Shown here: one piece after another, positions 52,861-62,397 of the stretch | Layout: every line of letters begins with the position of its first letter | How positions within the stretch are numbered: position 1 is the stretch's first letter | Source of the DNA: Kozakia baliensis | GTDB lineage: Bacteria; Pseudomonadota; Alphaproteobacteria; Acetobacterales; Acetobacteraceae | Reading direction: 5' to 3' | Length of the DNA stretch: 64,000 nt | NCBI RefSeq assembly: GCF_001787335.1 | Contig: NZ_CP014674.1 | Coordinates: 2,274,501 to 2,338,500 of the forward strand | Translations under genes and position numbers: made by a program | The notes under the pieces: generated by a model | Told to the model about the DNA's origin: nothing | The model's database searches: none | The model's input: the letters and a program-made list of their open reading frames with translations, nothing else

Positions 52861-54168
52861 TCAGGCAACACGCAAACAGCCCGGATGCGCCTGCTCGAAA
52901 CGCGCCCTATCCTGCTCGAACAGACGCACTTCGAGCGAAATGCCCGTTTCCTGGTCGAGACGCTCCAGAACCTCGCCATGTTCGTATAGCCACGCCAATG
53001 CCGCGCCATCGCTGATGTCGAGTCTGACATGCGCCAGCTTCATGGAAGCGGTCATATATTCGTCCAGCGCCGAGAGCAGGTTGGGCAACCCTTCGCCGGT
53101 AATGGCAGAGATCGCCACCGTTCCCTCATGGCGCGGCACCGCTTCGACACCGCCGATCAGATCGGCTTTGTTCAGAACTTCAATGGTGCGTTCGGGCCAG
53201 TTTTCATCCAGCATGCCATCGCGCGCCATGCTGCTGAGAACGTTGATCACATCCGTTCGCTGCGCGCTGCTATCGGGATGGGCGACATCGCGCACATGCA
53301 GGATGATGTCCGCTTCCGCCACTTCTTCCAACGTCGCGCGGAAGGCCGCGATCAGTTCCGTCGGCAGATCGCTGATGAAGCCGACCGTATCGGAAAGAAT
53401 GACGCGCCGACCGGAAGGCAATTTCAAACCGCGCATCGTCGGATCGAGCGTGGCGAAAAGCTGGTCCTGAGCGTGGACGGCGGAACCCGTCAAGGCGTTG
53501 AAAAGCGTTGATTTTCCAGCGTTGGTGTAGCCAACCAGCGCCACGACCGGGAACGGCACTTTCTTGCGCGCGGAACGATGCAGTCCCCGCGTGCGGCGAA
53601 CTTGCTCCAAATCCTTGCGCAGGCGCACGATGCGCTCGCCGATCATCCGCCGGTCCGCCTCGATCTGCGTCTCGCCAGGACCGCCCAAGAAGCCGAAGCC
53701 GCCGCGCTGACGCTCCAAGTGGGTCCATAAGCGGACGAGGCGCGAACGTTGATATTCCAGATGCGCGAGTTCGACCTGCAACACGCCCTCACGCGTGGCG
53801 GCGCGCGCGCCGAAGATATCGAGAATCAGCCCAGTCCGATCCAGAACCTTACAGTTCAGCGCTTTTTCAAGATTACGCTGCTGGGCAGGCGACAGCCGCG
53901 CATCGACGACCATGACCTTGACGTCATCCTGGCGCACCATCTCCGCCAGTTGCTCAACCTGACCACTGCCGAACAACGTGGCCGGGCGTCGGGCACGAAG
54001 AACGAGCACGGCTTGGCGCACGATCACCAACCCGATCGATGCCGTCAGGCCGACAGCCTCTTCCAATCTGGCTTCGGCGGCACGGAACTCATCATGGGGC
54101 GTGGGCCGTTCCCAGGGGAGAATAACAGCGGCGCGCGTGGCTGGCGGTATTGTGCTCGTCGTACCCAA
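52861..54168 (-). CDS. hflX: GTPase HflX
   Basis: The 435-residue ribosome-splitting GTPase has the N-terminal HflX domain (VDARLSPAQQRNLEKAL, LERQRGGFGFLGGPGETQIE), a coiled segment, and the G domain with P-loop VGYTNAGKSTLFN, DTVGFISDLP and NKADL. The start is TTG at 54168, 11 bp after hfq. The order ntrX-hfq-hflX is typical of alphaproteobacteria. Confidence 0.95.
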   Translation of the reverse strand: MGTTSTIPPATRAAVILPWERPTPHDEFRAAEARLEEAVGLTASIGLVIVRQAVLVLRARRPATLFGSGQVEQLAEMVRQDDVKVMVVDARLSPAQQRNLEKALNCKVLDRTGLILDIFGARAATREGVLQVELAHLEYQRSRLVRLWTHLERQRGGFGFLGGPGETQIEADRRMIGERIVRLRKDLEQVRRTRGLHRSARKKVPFPVVALVGYTNAGKSTLFNALTGSAVHAQDQLFATLDPTMRGLKLPSGRRVILSDTVGFISDLPTELIAAFRATLEEVAEADIILHVRDVAHPDSSAQRTDVINVLSSMARDGMLDENWPERTIEVLNKADLIGGVEAVPRHEGTVAISAITGEGLPNLLSALDEYMTASMKLAHVRLDISDGAALAWLYEHGEVLERLDQETGISLEVRLFEQDRARFEQAHPGCLRVA

Positions 54169-54179
54169 AATAAGCCTTT

Positions 54180-54479
54180 CTAATTTTCCGGTTGTTCGTG
54201 CTGTTCGGAAGGATTTTCATCACCTGAGTCGAACAATACCAATGGCGCGACCGGCATGATGGTGCTGACCGCGTGTTTATAGACCAACTGCGTATGACCG
54301 TCGCGCCGCAGGATAATAACTTGCTCGTCAAACCACGGGATGATGCCTTGCAGTTTAACGCCGTTGACGAGAAAGATCGTCACAGGTGAACGCGTGCTTT
54401 GCACGTGATTGAGAAACACATCCTGCACCGGCGCGCCGGGCGGCTGCTCATGGGGGGTGGTGTTGAATTCTCTAGCCAC
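54180..54479 (-). CDS. hfq: RNA chaperone Hfq
   Basis: This 99-residue hexameric RNA chaperone has Sm1 motif [15 protein letters not shown] and Sm2 motif [10 protein letters not shown]. An N-terminal extension of about 17 residues and an acidic C-terminal tail ([13 protein letters not shown]) are present. The start appears to be GTG with no strong ribosome site, which may limit expression. Confidence 0.95.
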   Translation of the reverse strand: MAREFNTTPHEQPPGAPVQDVFLNHVQSTRSPVTIFLVNGVKLQGIIPWFDEQVIILRRDGHTQLVYKHAVSTIMPVAPLVLFDSGDENPSEQHEQPEN

Positions 54480-54585
54480 GTTGGCGCCTATTTTTGTTGA
54501 TACGTTGGGTTACCTGAGAGGCTTAATTCCCCCAAACGCATCAACTCGCCTTCAGGCTGCAACACAAAGCCATGACCCTATGAAA

Positions 54586-55980
54586 CTAACCGGGCGCGCC
54601 GCGATCTTCCTGGGTGACGCCAAGCTGTTTGAGCTTGCGATGCAACGCGCTGCGTTCCATGCCCACGAAGTTGGCCGTACGGCTGATATTCCCGCCGAAA
54701 CGCAAGAGCTGCACCTGCAAATATTGCGTCTCGAACAAATCGCGCGCTTCACGCAGCGGCAGCGCCATCACATCCGCGCCCGCATCAAGCCGCGTCATGG
54801 AAGGCGCGCCTTGGCTGATATTGGCCGGGAGCATATCGGCACGAATCAAATCCTGCCCCGTTCCCGGCATCATGATCAGCAACCGTTCCATCAGGTTGCG
54901 CAACTCACGCGCATTGCCCGGCCATTCATAGGCTTGAAGCGCGGCCAGCGCATCGACGGATAACTCCCTTGGCGCAAGGCCTGCATTCTCCGCGTAACGA
55001 CGAAGAAAATGCTGCGCTAAAGCCGGAATATCCTCACGGCGCTCCCGCAAACTCGGGATGCGCAATGGTACAACGGCCAGGCGATAATAGAGATCTTCCC
55101 GAAAACGCCCGGCGGTGATTTCCGCCTGCAAATCGCGGTTCGTCGTGGCCAGAACGCGCACATCCACTTTTACGCGCGTAGCACCGCCCAAACGCTCGAA
55201 AGTCTGATCCTGCAAAGCGCGGACGATCTTGCCTTGCGTTTCAAGCGGCATATCCGCCACTTCATCCAACAAGAGCGTGCCGCGATGCGCACGTTCCAGC
55301 ACGCCGGTGCGACGCATCAGCCCATCAGGCTGTCCCTCGATGCCGAACAGTTCTTCCTCGAACCGGTTCGGCGCCAAAGTAGCGCAATTCAAGGCAATGA
55401 ACGGGCCGGAGGCGCGCTTGGAACGCGCATGGATCATCCGCGCGGCCACTTCCTTGCCTGCCCCGGCCGGACCGGTGATCAGAACGCGCGAGCCCGTTGG
55501 CGCAACGCGGTCGATCTGCGCGCGCACTGCGGCGATCGCGGCTCCATCGCCGAACAATGCCGTCTCGGCACCCGCACGTAGCCGAAGCTCGGCGTTCTCC
55601 CGTGCCAATCGCGCGGCTTCCAGCGCCCGGCGCACCACCACGACCAACCGATCCGCCTGGAAAGGCTTTTCGATGAAATCGTAAGCGCCATGCTGAAGGC
55701 TTGCGACGGCTGTCTCAATGGTGCCATGTCCGGAGATCATGACGACAGGCTGGTTCGGCTCTTCGGCCTTAATGGTTTTGAGAACGTCGATCCCGTCCTG
55801 GCGCGAACCTTGCAGCCAGATATCGAGAATGACCAATGAAGGACGACGCGCGCGAAAAGCCGCTAAAGCCTGGTCCGACGTCGCGGCCGTGCGGGTTTCA
55901 TAGCCTTCGTCTTTGAGAAGGCCTTCGATGAGCAGCCGAATATCCGGCTCGTCATCGACGATCAGGATTTCATGCTCCAT
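54586..55980 (-). CDS. ntrX: NtrX response regulator
   Basis: The 464-residue regulator has a receiver domain (LIVDDEPDIRLL, phospho-acceptor Asp in VILDIWLQG), an AAA+ domain (Walker A GPAGAGKE, Walker B GTLLLDEVADM, arginine-finger region REDLYYRLAVVPLRIPSLRERREDI) and a C-terminal Fis-type helix-turn-helix (FVGMERSALHRKLKQLG). The GAFTGA loop that touches sigma-54 is replaced by LFGIEGQPDGLMRR, as is common for NtrX, so it probably does not activate sigma-54. It pairs with NtrY upstream. Confidence 0.93.
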   Translation of the reverse strand: MEHEILIVDDEPDIRLLIEGLLKDEGYETRTAATSDQALAAFRARRPSLVILDIWLQGSRQDGIDVLKTIKAEEPNQPVVMISGHGTIETAVASLQHGAYDFIEKPFQADRLVVVVRRALEAARLARENAELRLRAGAETALFGDGAAIAAVRAQIDRVAPTGSRVLITGPAGAGKEVAARMIHARSKRASGPFIALNCATLAPNRFEEELFGIEGQPDGLMRRTGVLERAHRGTLLLDEVADMPLETQGKIVRALQDQTFERLGGATRVKVDVRVLATTNRDLQAEITAGRFREDLYYRLAVVPLRIPSLRERREDIPALAQHFLRRYAENAGLAPRELSVDALAALQAYEWPGNARELRNLMERLLIMMPGTGQDLIRADMLPANISQGAPSMTRLDAGADVMALPLREARDLFETQYLQVQLLRFGGNISRTANFVGMERSALHRKLKQLGVTQEDRGAPG

Positions 55981-56021
55981 ACGCGCTCCTCACCGGCGGT
56001 TCTCCGCTCTGATTATCTTTC

Positions 56022-58376
56022 TCATGCAACCGACGCCGTTTCCCGCATCGGTAAATTCAAAGTCGAAACCGTGCCTTGGCCGTCCGGACGGTCTTCGAGA
56101 CGCACCGATCCGGCATGGTCTTCCATGATCTTTTTGACGATGGCGAGCCCCAAACCCGTGCCTTTTGGTTTGTGCGTGATATACGGCTCCGTCAAGCGGT
56201 GGCGGTCGGCGGACGGCAAACCGACGCCATCATCCGTCACACTCACGAACGCGTCGCCCCCTTCGATATGGAGCTTGACCACAATATTTCCAACGGAATG
56301 CCCCGGTTCTCCTTTGCATCTTTCACGATGCGAAACATCCCCTTCTTTGGCGTTCATGGCAATGGCAATGGCAATGGCATCCGAAGCATTTTGCAGAAGA
56401 TTGGTCAAAGCCTGACCGATCAACCGCCGATCACAACGCACGATCGGTCCCTGCGCAGGCAATCCTTCCGTATGATATACGATTTCAGGGTGCGCATTGC
56501 GTTGCAGCACAAGAGCTTCGCGCACGATGCGGGATAAATCTTCATCGCGCAGGATCGGCTGCGGCATCCGTGCGAAGGCGGAGAATTCGTCCACCATGCG
56601 CCCGATATCGCTGACATGCCGCACGATCGTGTCCACACACTGGCTGAACGTCTCTGGATCGGTGCTGATTTCGCGCAGGAAGCGCCGTTTAAGCCGTTCT
56701 GCCGCCAATTGAATGGGCGTAAGCGGGTTTTTGATTTCATGCGCGATACGACGCGCCACATCGGCCCAGGCCGCCTTACGCTGTGCCGACTGAAGCGCCG
56801 TGATATCGTCGAAAGTAACGACATAACCCGCGACTTCCTCGCCACGCCGTTCCCCGACCACGCGCACCAGAAGCGTGCGCCCACTGGTGCCGACACTAGG
56901 GCCATCGCCCAACACCGTGCCCGGATGCTCGGCATTGATCTGGATCTCGGCCGTGCGGGCCTGGTCCGGCGTTTGCCGAACCGCATCGAGCATACCGACA
57001 AACTCCGGCACGTATTCGCGAAGAGGACGGCCCACGGCTTCTTCCAAGTCGCGGTGCAACAGGCGCGATGCCGCCCGGTTGGGCAGTTCGATCACCTGCC
57101 CGGCATCCAGCCCGATTACCCCCGCCGAAACGCCTGACAAAACGGTTTCGGTGAACCGACGGCGTTCATTGATCTGGTCGTAGGCCAGCATCAACTCCGA
57201 ACGTTGCGAGGTCAGTTGGTCCGTCATCCGGTTGAAGGCGCGCGAGAGCATCGCCACTTCGTCATCCCGCCCCTCCTGACGCGCCGGGCGCATCTCCGGC
57301 ACGCGGACGCTCAAATCACCCTCGCTCACCCTTCGCGCCGCCAGGATAAGCAGGCCCAACGGATGAGCAATCTGGTTGGCCAGCACTAATCCCGTCAACA
57401 TGCCCGCCGTCAGAACCAGCAGACCGAGCAAGGCGAAAATCAGCACGAAACTGAACTGCATCGCCGAGCGATGAGCGTTCAGGCGCTGATATTCCGTCAC
57501 CACCGCATCCGTATGGCGCATATGCTCCAATATCTTCGCATCGACCGGGCGGGTAATGACCAGCATCAATCCGGAAGTCGGCCCCAGACTGACAACCGCC
57601 CGTACGGTATGTTCGTCAGGGCTATCGAGGATTGCCACGTCATTCGTGCGCGCCAGCGTGGTCGCATCCTTGGGCGGAAGCGCAAGCTGCGTGCCCCGCA
57701 AACTGGCTAAGCCACCCGATGCGATGACTTTATTGGTGTAAGAATCGAAAACGACGGCCTCGTTCAAGCCGCGCTCCGTCGCTTCCACATCGAGCATCGT
57801 CGCAAGCTGCCCCGGCTCACGCATGAGATCCACGCCATGACGGTACATCTCGTCATTTTCAGCCGTGATGATCATGTTCGCGAGGGCAAAAGCCTCGGTG
57901 CGGATATTTTCGTTATGCTCCTGAAGATATCCAGCCGCCACATCCCGCGCTTCCGTCAGCGCCGTATTCACGCGATTGGAGAACCAGATTTGAATGCCGA
58001 AGTGAAAGAAGAGCGCGGCAAGTGCGCCGATAACCACGGCTGGCGCGACGGCCACAACCCCGAACAGCGTGATCAGCCGCACATGCAGCCGCGCGCCCGC
58101 CAATCCTGACCGGCGCTCCGCCAGCATTTTGCCGACGCGCGTGATTACCACGCCGCCCAGGAACATCAGCACTAAGAAATCGAGTAGGAAAACCGTGGCT
58201 TCGATCTGCGGTCGATGCGTGAGGGACATTCCGCCCGCCAGCAGCACGAACGTCATGAAACCAAGCAGAACGGCAACGACGATCAACAGAATCGCTGCAT
58301 TGACCGTGCCAAGCCGGGCGAGGAACCGCTGGAACCATGTTCCCTGCGGGTCCGAATGAAAAAGATCGCGGATCAT
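56022..58376 (-). CDS. ntrY: NtrY membrane sensor kinase
   Basis: This 784-residue histidine kinase has an N-terminal pair of membrane helices, a long periplasmic loop with further helices (to about residue 330), then HAMP (RRVSEGDLSVRVPEM), PAS and the HisKA box RIAHEIKNPLTPIQLAAERL with the phospho-His. The ATPase domain has NLLQNASDAI and KGTGLGLAIV. Between N-box and the next strand an insertion of about 27 residues (MNAKEGDVSHRERCKGEPG) includes an Ala-Ile repeat encoded by a tandem hexamer. Its start overlaps the stop of the NtrC-like gene (ATGA). Confidence 0.93.
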   Translation of the reverse strand: MIRDLFHSDPQGTWFQRFLARLGTVNAAILLIVVAVLLGFMTFVLLAGGMSLTHRPQIEATVFLLDFLVLMFLGGVVITRVGKMLAERRSGLAGARLHVRLITLFGVVAVAPAVVIGALAALFFHFGIQIWFSNRVNTALTEARDVAAGYLQEHNENIRTEAFALANMIITAENDEMYRHGVDLMREPGQLATMLDVEATERGLNEAVVFDSYTNKVIASGGLASLRGTQLALPPKDATTLARTNDVAILDSPDEHTVRAVVSLGPTSGLMLVITRPVDAKILEHMRHTDAVVTEYQRLNAHRSAMQFSFVLIFALLGLLVLTAGMLTGLVLANQIAHPLGLLILAARRVSEGDLSVRVPEMRPARQEGRDDEVAMLSRAFNRMTDQLTSQRSELMLAYDQINERRRFTETVLSGVSAGVIGLDAGQVIELPNRAASRLLHRDLEEAVGRPLREYVPEFVGMLDAVRQTPDQARTAEIQINAEHPGTVLGDGPSVGTSGRTLLVRVVGERRGEEVAGYVVTFDDITALQSAQRKAAWADVARRIAHEIKNPLTPIQLAAERLKRRFLREISTDPETFSQCVDTIVRHVSDIGRMVDEFSAFARMPQPILRDEDLSRIVREALVLQRNAHPEIVYHTEGLPAQGPIVRCDRRLIGQALTNLLQNASDAIAIAIAMNAKEGDVSHRERCKGEPGHSVGNIVVKLHIEGGDAFVSVTDDGVGLPSADRHRLTEPYITHKPKGTGLGLAIVKKIMEDHAGSVRLEDRPDGQGTVSTLNLPMRETASVA
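56356..56379 (+). repeat. tandem hexamer (ATGGCA)x4 in ntrY
   Basis: Four exact copies of ATGGCA lie inside the ATPase domain of ntrY. On the coding strand they give alternating Ala and Ile after the N-box. Copy-number slippage would stay in frame. Confidence 0.95.
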
Positions 58377-59332
58377 GAGCGTTCCGCCTCCACGCCGAGA
58401 TGGCGCATTCTCTTACGCAGCGTATTGCGGTTCAGCCCCAGCATCGCCGCAGCGCGAAGCTGATTCCCGGCCGTGGCTTGCAGAACCAAGCGAAAAAGCG
58501 GCCGCTCCACTTCCTCGACGATCCGCGCGTGCAAATCCTGCACATGTTCACCATGCGCTTCTAAAAATGGCGTCAGATAGCGCGATAGGATCGTTGCGAA
58601 AGGCTCGGCCAAGGGGCTACCCGCCTCGGCTTCCTGCGTTTCGCCGAAAGCACAGCGCAGTGCGGCGTCATCTAAATGCCCATTGGGGTTTTGCACCGCC
58701 GCGCGGTGCAGCAAATTGCGTAACTGCCGGACATTACCTGGCCAATGTTGCTGCAAAAGCCAGAGGACGCCGCTTTCCGCCACACCGTGCGGGGCTAAAT
58801 TCTCCTGCCGCGCCCATTGCTGGCAAAGCGCGGCGATATCTTGCTTTCTCTCACGCAGCGGAGGCAGCGTGACATGCAGAACATTGATGCGCAGATATAG
58901 CTCGGCGTGAAATTTCTCTTGCGCCACCAGAGACGCCAGATCGCGGGAGGACGCCACGATCACGCGGGGCGAGGCCTCTCCGTCCGCTGCGCGGAAAAGA
59001 CGCAACAAGCCATTCTGCGCCTCGGGCGAAAGATCAGAGATCTCATCGAGAAACAAGCTTCCAGCTTCCGCCCGCGCCATCATCTCCGCAGGATCGTCCT
59101 GCACCGTCATAGCGACGAACGGCCCATTCGGTCGATCGAGCCGATGGATCAACCGCGCGACATAAGCTTTGCCGCACCCTGGCTCGCCTTCCAGAAGAAC
59201 GGGCTGATCCGATTGCAAACAATGCAACAGATAAGTCCGCACGGCTCGAATAGCGCTCGACTCGCCCGGCATGTCCTGATGAAGCAGAACCTTGCAGGAC
59301 TCAGGGGTGAGCGAAGCGAGCGCGGCGGACAT
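58373..59332 (-). CDS. NtrC-like regulator lacking receiver and GAFTGA loop
   Basis: At 319 residues it is about 150 shorter than NtrC. There is no receiver domain. The AAA+ core has Walker A GEPGCGKA (49-56) and Walker B GSLFLDEISDL (91-101), but only about 15 residues separate PFVAM (71-75) from Walker B, so the whole GAFTGA sigma-54 contact loop is gone. Sensor and arginine-finger blocks remain (ELYLRINVLHVTLPPLRERK), as does WPGNVRQLRNLL and the NtrC Fis-type DNA-binding end (AAAMLGLNRNTLRKRMRHLG). Synteny (dusB upstream, ntrY downstream) identifies it as the ntrC position. The ATG at 59332 is used. Confidence 0.88.
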   Translation of the reverse strand: MSAALASLTPESCKVLLHQDMPGESSAIRAVRTYLLHCLQSDQPVLLEGEPGCGKAYVARLIHRLDRPNGPFVAMTVQDDPAEMMARAEAGSLFLDEISDLSPEAQNGLLRLFRAADGEASPRVIVASSRDLASLVAQEKFHAELYLRINVLHVTLPPLRERKQDIAALCQQWARQENLAPHGVAESGVLWLLQQHWPGNVRQLRNLLHRAAVQNPNGHLDDAALRCAFGETQEAEAGSPLAEPFATILSRYLTPFLEAHGEHVQDLHARIVEEVERPLFRLVLQATAGNQLRAAAMLGLNRNTLRKRMRHLGVEAERS

Positions 59333-59431
59333 CAAAAGCTGTAGCGATCCAGATCGAGAAAAAGCGAGTCGTGCTCAGATTGATATGTGAGCTTCGAACC
59401 TTACCGAAAAACAGGTGAAGGAAACGTGAAA

Positions 59432-60520
59432 TCAGGCGGCTTCGTGCAAAACATTACCATGGCGCGTATTTTCACAGTCGCGGACAACGCCTGCCTCGAT
59501 CTGCCGATCGTAGAAAGCTTCCATCATCGCCAAAGCTTCCGGCGCGGAATGGAGCTTGTTGATATCGGCACGGAAAGAAGCCGAACCGGGAAGGCCCGCA
59601 GAATACCAAGACACATGCTTGCGCGCCAAGCGCAGGCCGGGGCGCTCGCCGAAATGGTCCAGCATCATGCGGTAATGTTTGAGCGCAATCGTCTTTTCAG
59701 TCGCCAAATCCGGGTCCGGCACATCCACGCCCGAACGCAGCGATTCCGCAACCTGCGCAGGGAACCAGGGGCGCCCGTAGCAGCCTCGCCCGATCATCAC
59801 GCCATCGGCACCGGAAGCGGCCAGCGCATCGCGCGCATCCTGAATCGAGACGATATCACCATTCACGATCACCGGGATCGAAACGGCTTCTTTAACACCG
59901 CGCACGAAATGCCAATCCGCGCGCCCATTATAAAACATCTGACGAGTGCGGCCGTGAACCGTCACCATGCGAATACCGACATCTTCGGCGATGCGCGCCA
60001 ACGCCGGGGCGTTCAGGCTGCTATGGTCCCAGCCCATACGCATTTTCAGCGTCACCGGCACGGAGACGGCCTTGACCGTCGCTTCCAGCAACTTGGCGGC
60101 TTTGATCTCATCACGCATCAGCGCCGAACCGGCGGCTTGTCCCACCGCCACTTTCTTTACCGGGCAGCCGAAATTGATGTCGATGAGGTTGGCGCCTTGA
60201 TCGACCGCGATCCGCGCCGCCTGAGCCATCGCTTCGGGGTCGCATCCGGCCAACTGAACCGAGTTCGGGCCGTTTTCAGCGCTTTGCGCCATGCGCAGCG
60301 TATTTTCGTTTTCGCGGACCATCGCCCAAGAGGCGATCATCTCCGACACGACCAAACCCGCGCCCAATTCACGAGACAACTGCCGAAACGGCAGATCGGT
60401 CACGCCCGACATGGGTGCCAGGATCACCGGCGTGTCGATCACGACGCCACCCAGATCGAGCGGGCGCAACAAAGGCGCGCGGCAACCGTCAGCCGCCGGA
60501 GAAGTCGTTGAGTTGCTCAT
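59432..60520 (-). CDS. dusB: tRNA-dihydrouridine synthase (DusB/NifR3)
   Basis: This 362-residue flavoenzyme reduces uridines in tRNA. Motifs are [15 protein letters not shown], the [11 protein letters not shown] block with the catalytic Cys, [14 protein letters not shown] and [20 protein letters not shown]. In most alphaproteobacteria it (as nifR3) is followed by ntrB-ntrC; here ntrB is missing and 99 bp separate it from the NtrC-like gene. Confidence 0.95.
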   Translation of the reverse strand: MSNSTTSPAADGCRAPLLRPLDLGGVVIDTPVILAPMSGVTDLPFRQLSRELGAGLVVSEMIASWAMVRENENTLRMAQSAENGPNSVQLAGCDPEAMAQAARIAVDQGANLIDINFGCPVKKVAVGQAAGSALMRDEIKAAKLLEATVKAVSVPVTLKMRMGWDHSSLNAPALARIAEDVGIRMVTVHGRTRQMFYNGRADWHFVRGVKEAVSIPVIVNGDIVSIQDARDALAASGADGVMIGRGCYGRPWFPAQVAESLRSGVDVPDPDLATEKTIALKHYRMMLDHFGERPGLRLARKHVSWYSAGLPGSASFRADINKLHSAPEALAMMEAFYDRQIEAGVVRDCENTRHGNVLHEAA

Positions 60521-60582
60521 GATTTAAGCAGAATACCGAGTGAGACGGACGCTTGCAATCGTTCCGTCCCACCCCGTTGAAT

Positions 60583-60607
60583 GGAAGGCGTGTCAGATCC
60601 GCCTTCC
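60583..60607 (-). terminator. hairpin behind pdc
   Basis: GGAAGGCG/CGCCTTCC with a 9-base loop lies 11 bp past the pdc stop. No T-run is seen on the minus strand, so the call rests on position. Confidence 0.5.
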
Positions 60608-60618
60608 GGGCCGTTATT

Positions 60619-62295
60619 TTAGACGGCCTGCGGCTTGCGGGAGTTCGCAGCGGCGACGCGCTTACCCCATTTGATCAGGGTTTCGGTGCAATCCGTCCGC
60701 TCCAGCGAACATTCGATGATGGTCGGGCCACGCTTGTTGGCTTGCGCCTTTTTGATAGCATCTTCCAACTCACCCGCCGTTTTGGCGTGCAGGCCGATAC
60801 CGTGACCTTCACCAGCGTTGAACACTTCCATCAGACCGGCATAATCCCAGTTCTTGATGTAGTTGTACGGGCCGTCATGAATGGCGATTTCGATGACATA
60901 GCCCTTGTTATTCACCAGGAAGATGATGACCGGCAGTTCATAGCGCACCATCTGCGCCACTTCCTGAGCCGTGAGCTGGAACGAACCATCGCCCACCATC
61001 ATGATGTGCTGGCGATCTTTCGACCCCATGGCGTTGCCGAAGGTGGACGGCACGGACCAGCCGATATGCCCCCACTGCATCTCAACTTCGACGCGCGCAC
61101 CGCCAGGCAGGTTCATGCGCATGGCGTTGAACCATGAATCGCCCGTCTCGGCCGCCAGCGTCGTGTTCGGCGTCAGCATAGCATTGATCTGGCGCGCCAT
61201 TTCGTCGTTCGTCAGACGTGCATCGCGTGCCGCAGGCTTGATCTCAAGCTTGGGCGCATGCGTGCCTTGCGCGGTGGCAGGCTTGGACGGCGCGCGGTCG
61301 GTCAGACCCTTGAGGAAGTCGCGCAGCGCGAAACCTTCGAAGCTCTGACCGCCAACCGTTACGCGGTTAGGCTCGGCCAACAGAACCTTGTCGCCCTTCG
61401 GCCAGGCATTCCAGCCAACCGTCGAATAATCGTTGAACACCGGTGCAAGACAGAGAACCACGTCCGCATTTTCAACCAGTTCCTGCGCGCCGGGAGACGA
61501 GACTTCGCCCCAGTAAAGGCCACGGAAACCGGGATGATCTTCCGGGAAGAAGCCCTTCGCCGCCGACATAATCGTAACGGCGCAGCCTAGACGGTCGGCC
61601 AGTTCGACGGCCTGCGCCTGCGCATCGGCGGCGCGGATTTTGCTGCCGACCAGCATCACCACGCGCTCGGCCTTGTTCAGCGCGGAAAGCGAAGCTTCGA
61701 GCGCGGCTTTCAGGCTGACCGGGTCCGTCGCCGGTTCGGCCAGAAGCGACGAAACCGGGCCAGGGCGCGGACATTCGGCGCTGGACACGTTGCAAGCGAT
61801 TTCGAGGTAAGCGGGCTTGCGCTCACGCAGCGCCGTGCGGATCACATGATCGATCTTCGCCGGGGCCGAAGCGGCGTCCGTAATGCTTTCCGCAGCGCAG
61901 GTGACGTGGCGCGCCATTTCGAGCTGGTAGCCGTAATCGGTCGTACCGAGCGTATGATGCAGGATATGGCCGCTGCCGTAATCGTTGCTGTTGGGCGAAC
62001 CGGAAATCAGGATAACCGGAAGATTTTCAGCATAAGCGCCGCCGATGGCGTTCATGGCGGAGATCGCACCCACGCTGAACGTCACCACCGCTGCCGCCGC
62101 ACCGTGCGCACGAGCATAGCCTTCGGCGCTGAAACCGCAGTTCAGCTCGTTACAGCAGTAGATCTGCTCCATATCTTTGTTGAGTAGAAGTTGGTCGAGC
62201 AGGACGAGGTTGTAATCGCCCGCTACAGCGAAGTGATGCTTCAAACCGATTTGGGCTAGGCGTTCCGCCAAATACATACCGACAGTGTAAGCCAT
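60619..62295 (-). CDS. pdc: pyruvate decarboxylase
   Basis: The 558-residue thiamine-diphosphate enzyme converts pyruvate to acetaldehyde and CO2. Catalytic residues match the Zymomonas numbering: Glu50 (CCNELNCGF) and His113-His114 (ILHHTLG). The ThDP/Mg motif is [12 protein letters not shown]...FLVNN. Pdc is rare in bacteria and typical of acetic acid bacteria and Zymomonas, so it is a key taxonomic marker. The ATG at 62295 has AGGAGG eight bases upstream; the longer frame is not used. It is divergent from a LysR gene. Confidence 0.97.
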   Translation of the reverse strand: MAYTVGMYLAERLAQIGLKHHFAVAGDYNLVLLDQLLLNKDMEQIYCCNELNCGFSAEGYARAHGAAAAVVTFSVGAISAMNAIGGAYAENLPVILISGSPNSNDYGSGHILHHTLGTTDYGYQLEMARHVTCAAESITDAASAPAKIDHVIRTALRERKPAYLEIACNVSSAECPRPGPVSSLLAEPATDPVSLKAALEASLSALNKAERVVMLVGSKIRAADAQAQAVELADRLGCAVTIMSAAKGFFPEDHPGFRGLYWGEVSSPGAQELVENADVVLCLAPVFNDYSTVGWNAWPKGDKVLLAEPNRVTVGGQSFEGFALRDFLKGLTDRAPSKPATAQGTHAPKLEIKPAARDARLTNDEMARQINAMLTPNTTLAAETGDSWFNAMRMNLPGGARVEVEMQWGHIGWSVPSTFGNAMGSKDRQHIMMVGDGSFQLTAQEVAQMVRYELPVIIFLVNNKGYVIEIAIHDGPYNYIKNWDYAGLMEVFNAGEGHGIGLHAKTAGELEDAIKKAQANKRGPTIIECSLERTDCTETLIKWGKRVAAANSRKPQAV

Positions 62296-62354
62296 GCTGA
62301 AATCCTCCTGGATGTCTTGCGCGGCACCATGCGCCTTCCCACGAAGGAGGTCCA

Positions 62355-62393
62355 ATATATGCTTCCTCACTTTACCATATATGCTTTATATGG
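62355..62393. promoter_or_regulatory. LysR-type operator between pdc and the LysR gene
   Basis: Two direct repeats ATATATGCTT (62355-62364 and 62377-62386) are 22 bp apart, two helical turns. The second lies in the palindrome CCATATA-N5-TATATGG (62375-62393), which fits the T-N11-A type of LysR site. Confidence 0.6.
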
Positions 62394-62397
62394 ATAA
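62359..62397 (+). CDS. 12-codon leader peptide upstream of the LysR gene
   Basis: An ATG preceded by AAGGAGG with 8-base spacing starts the peptide [12 protein letters not shown]; its TAA shares one base with the LysR start codon (TAATG). The LysR gene itself has no ribosome site, so re-initiation after this peptide probably drives its translation. Confidence 0.55.
   Translation: MLPHFTIYALYG

Noticed and set aside
54586-55980. Missing GAFTGA in NtrX as a novelty
   Set aside because: NtrX proteins of alphaproteobacteria commonly lack this loop, so on its own it is expected.
56356-56379. Tandem hexamers as a CRISPR-like array
   Set aside because: There are no spacers and the unit is 6 bp inside a gene; no CRISPR array or cas gene is seen in the window.
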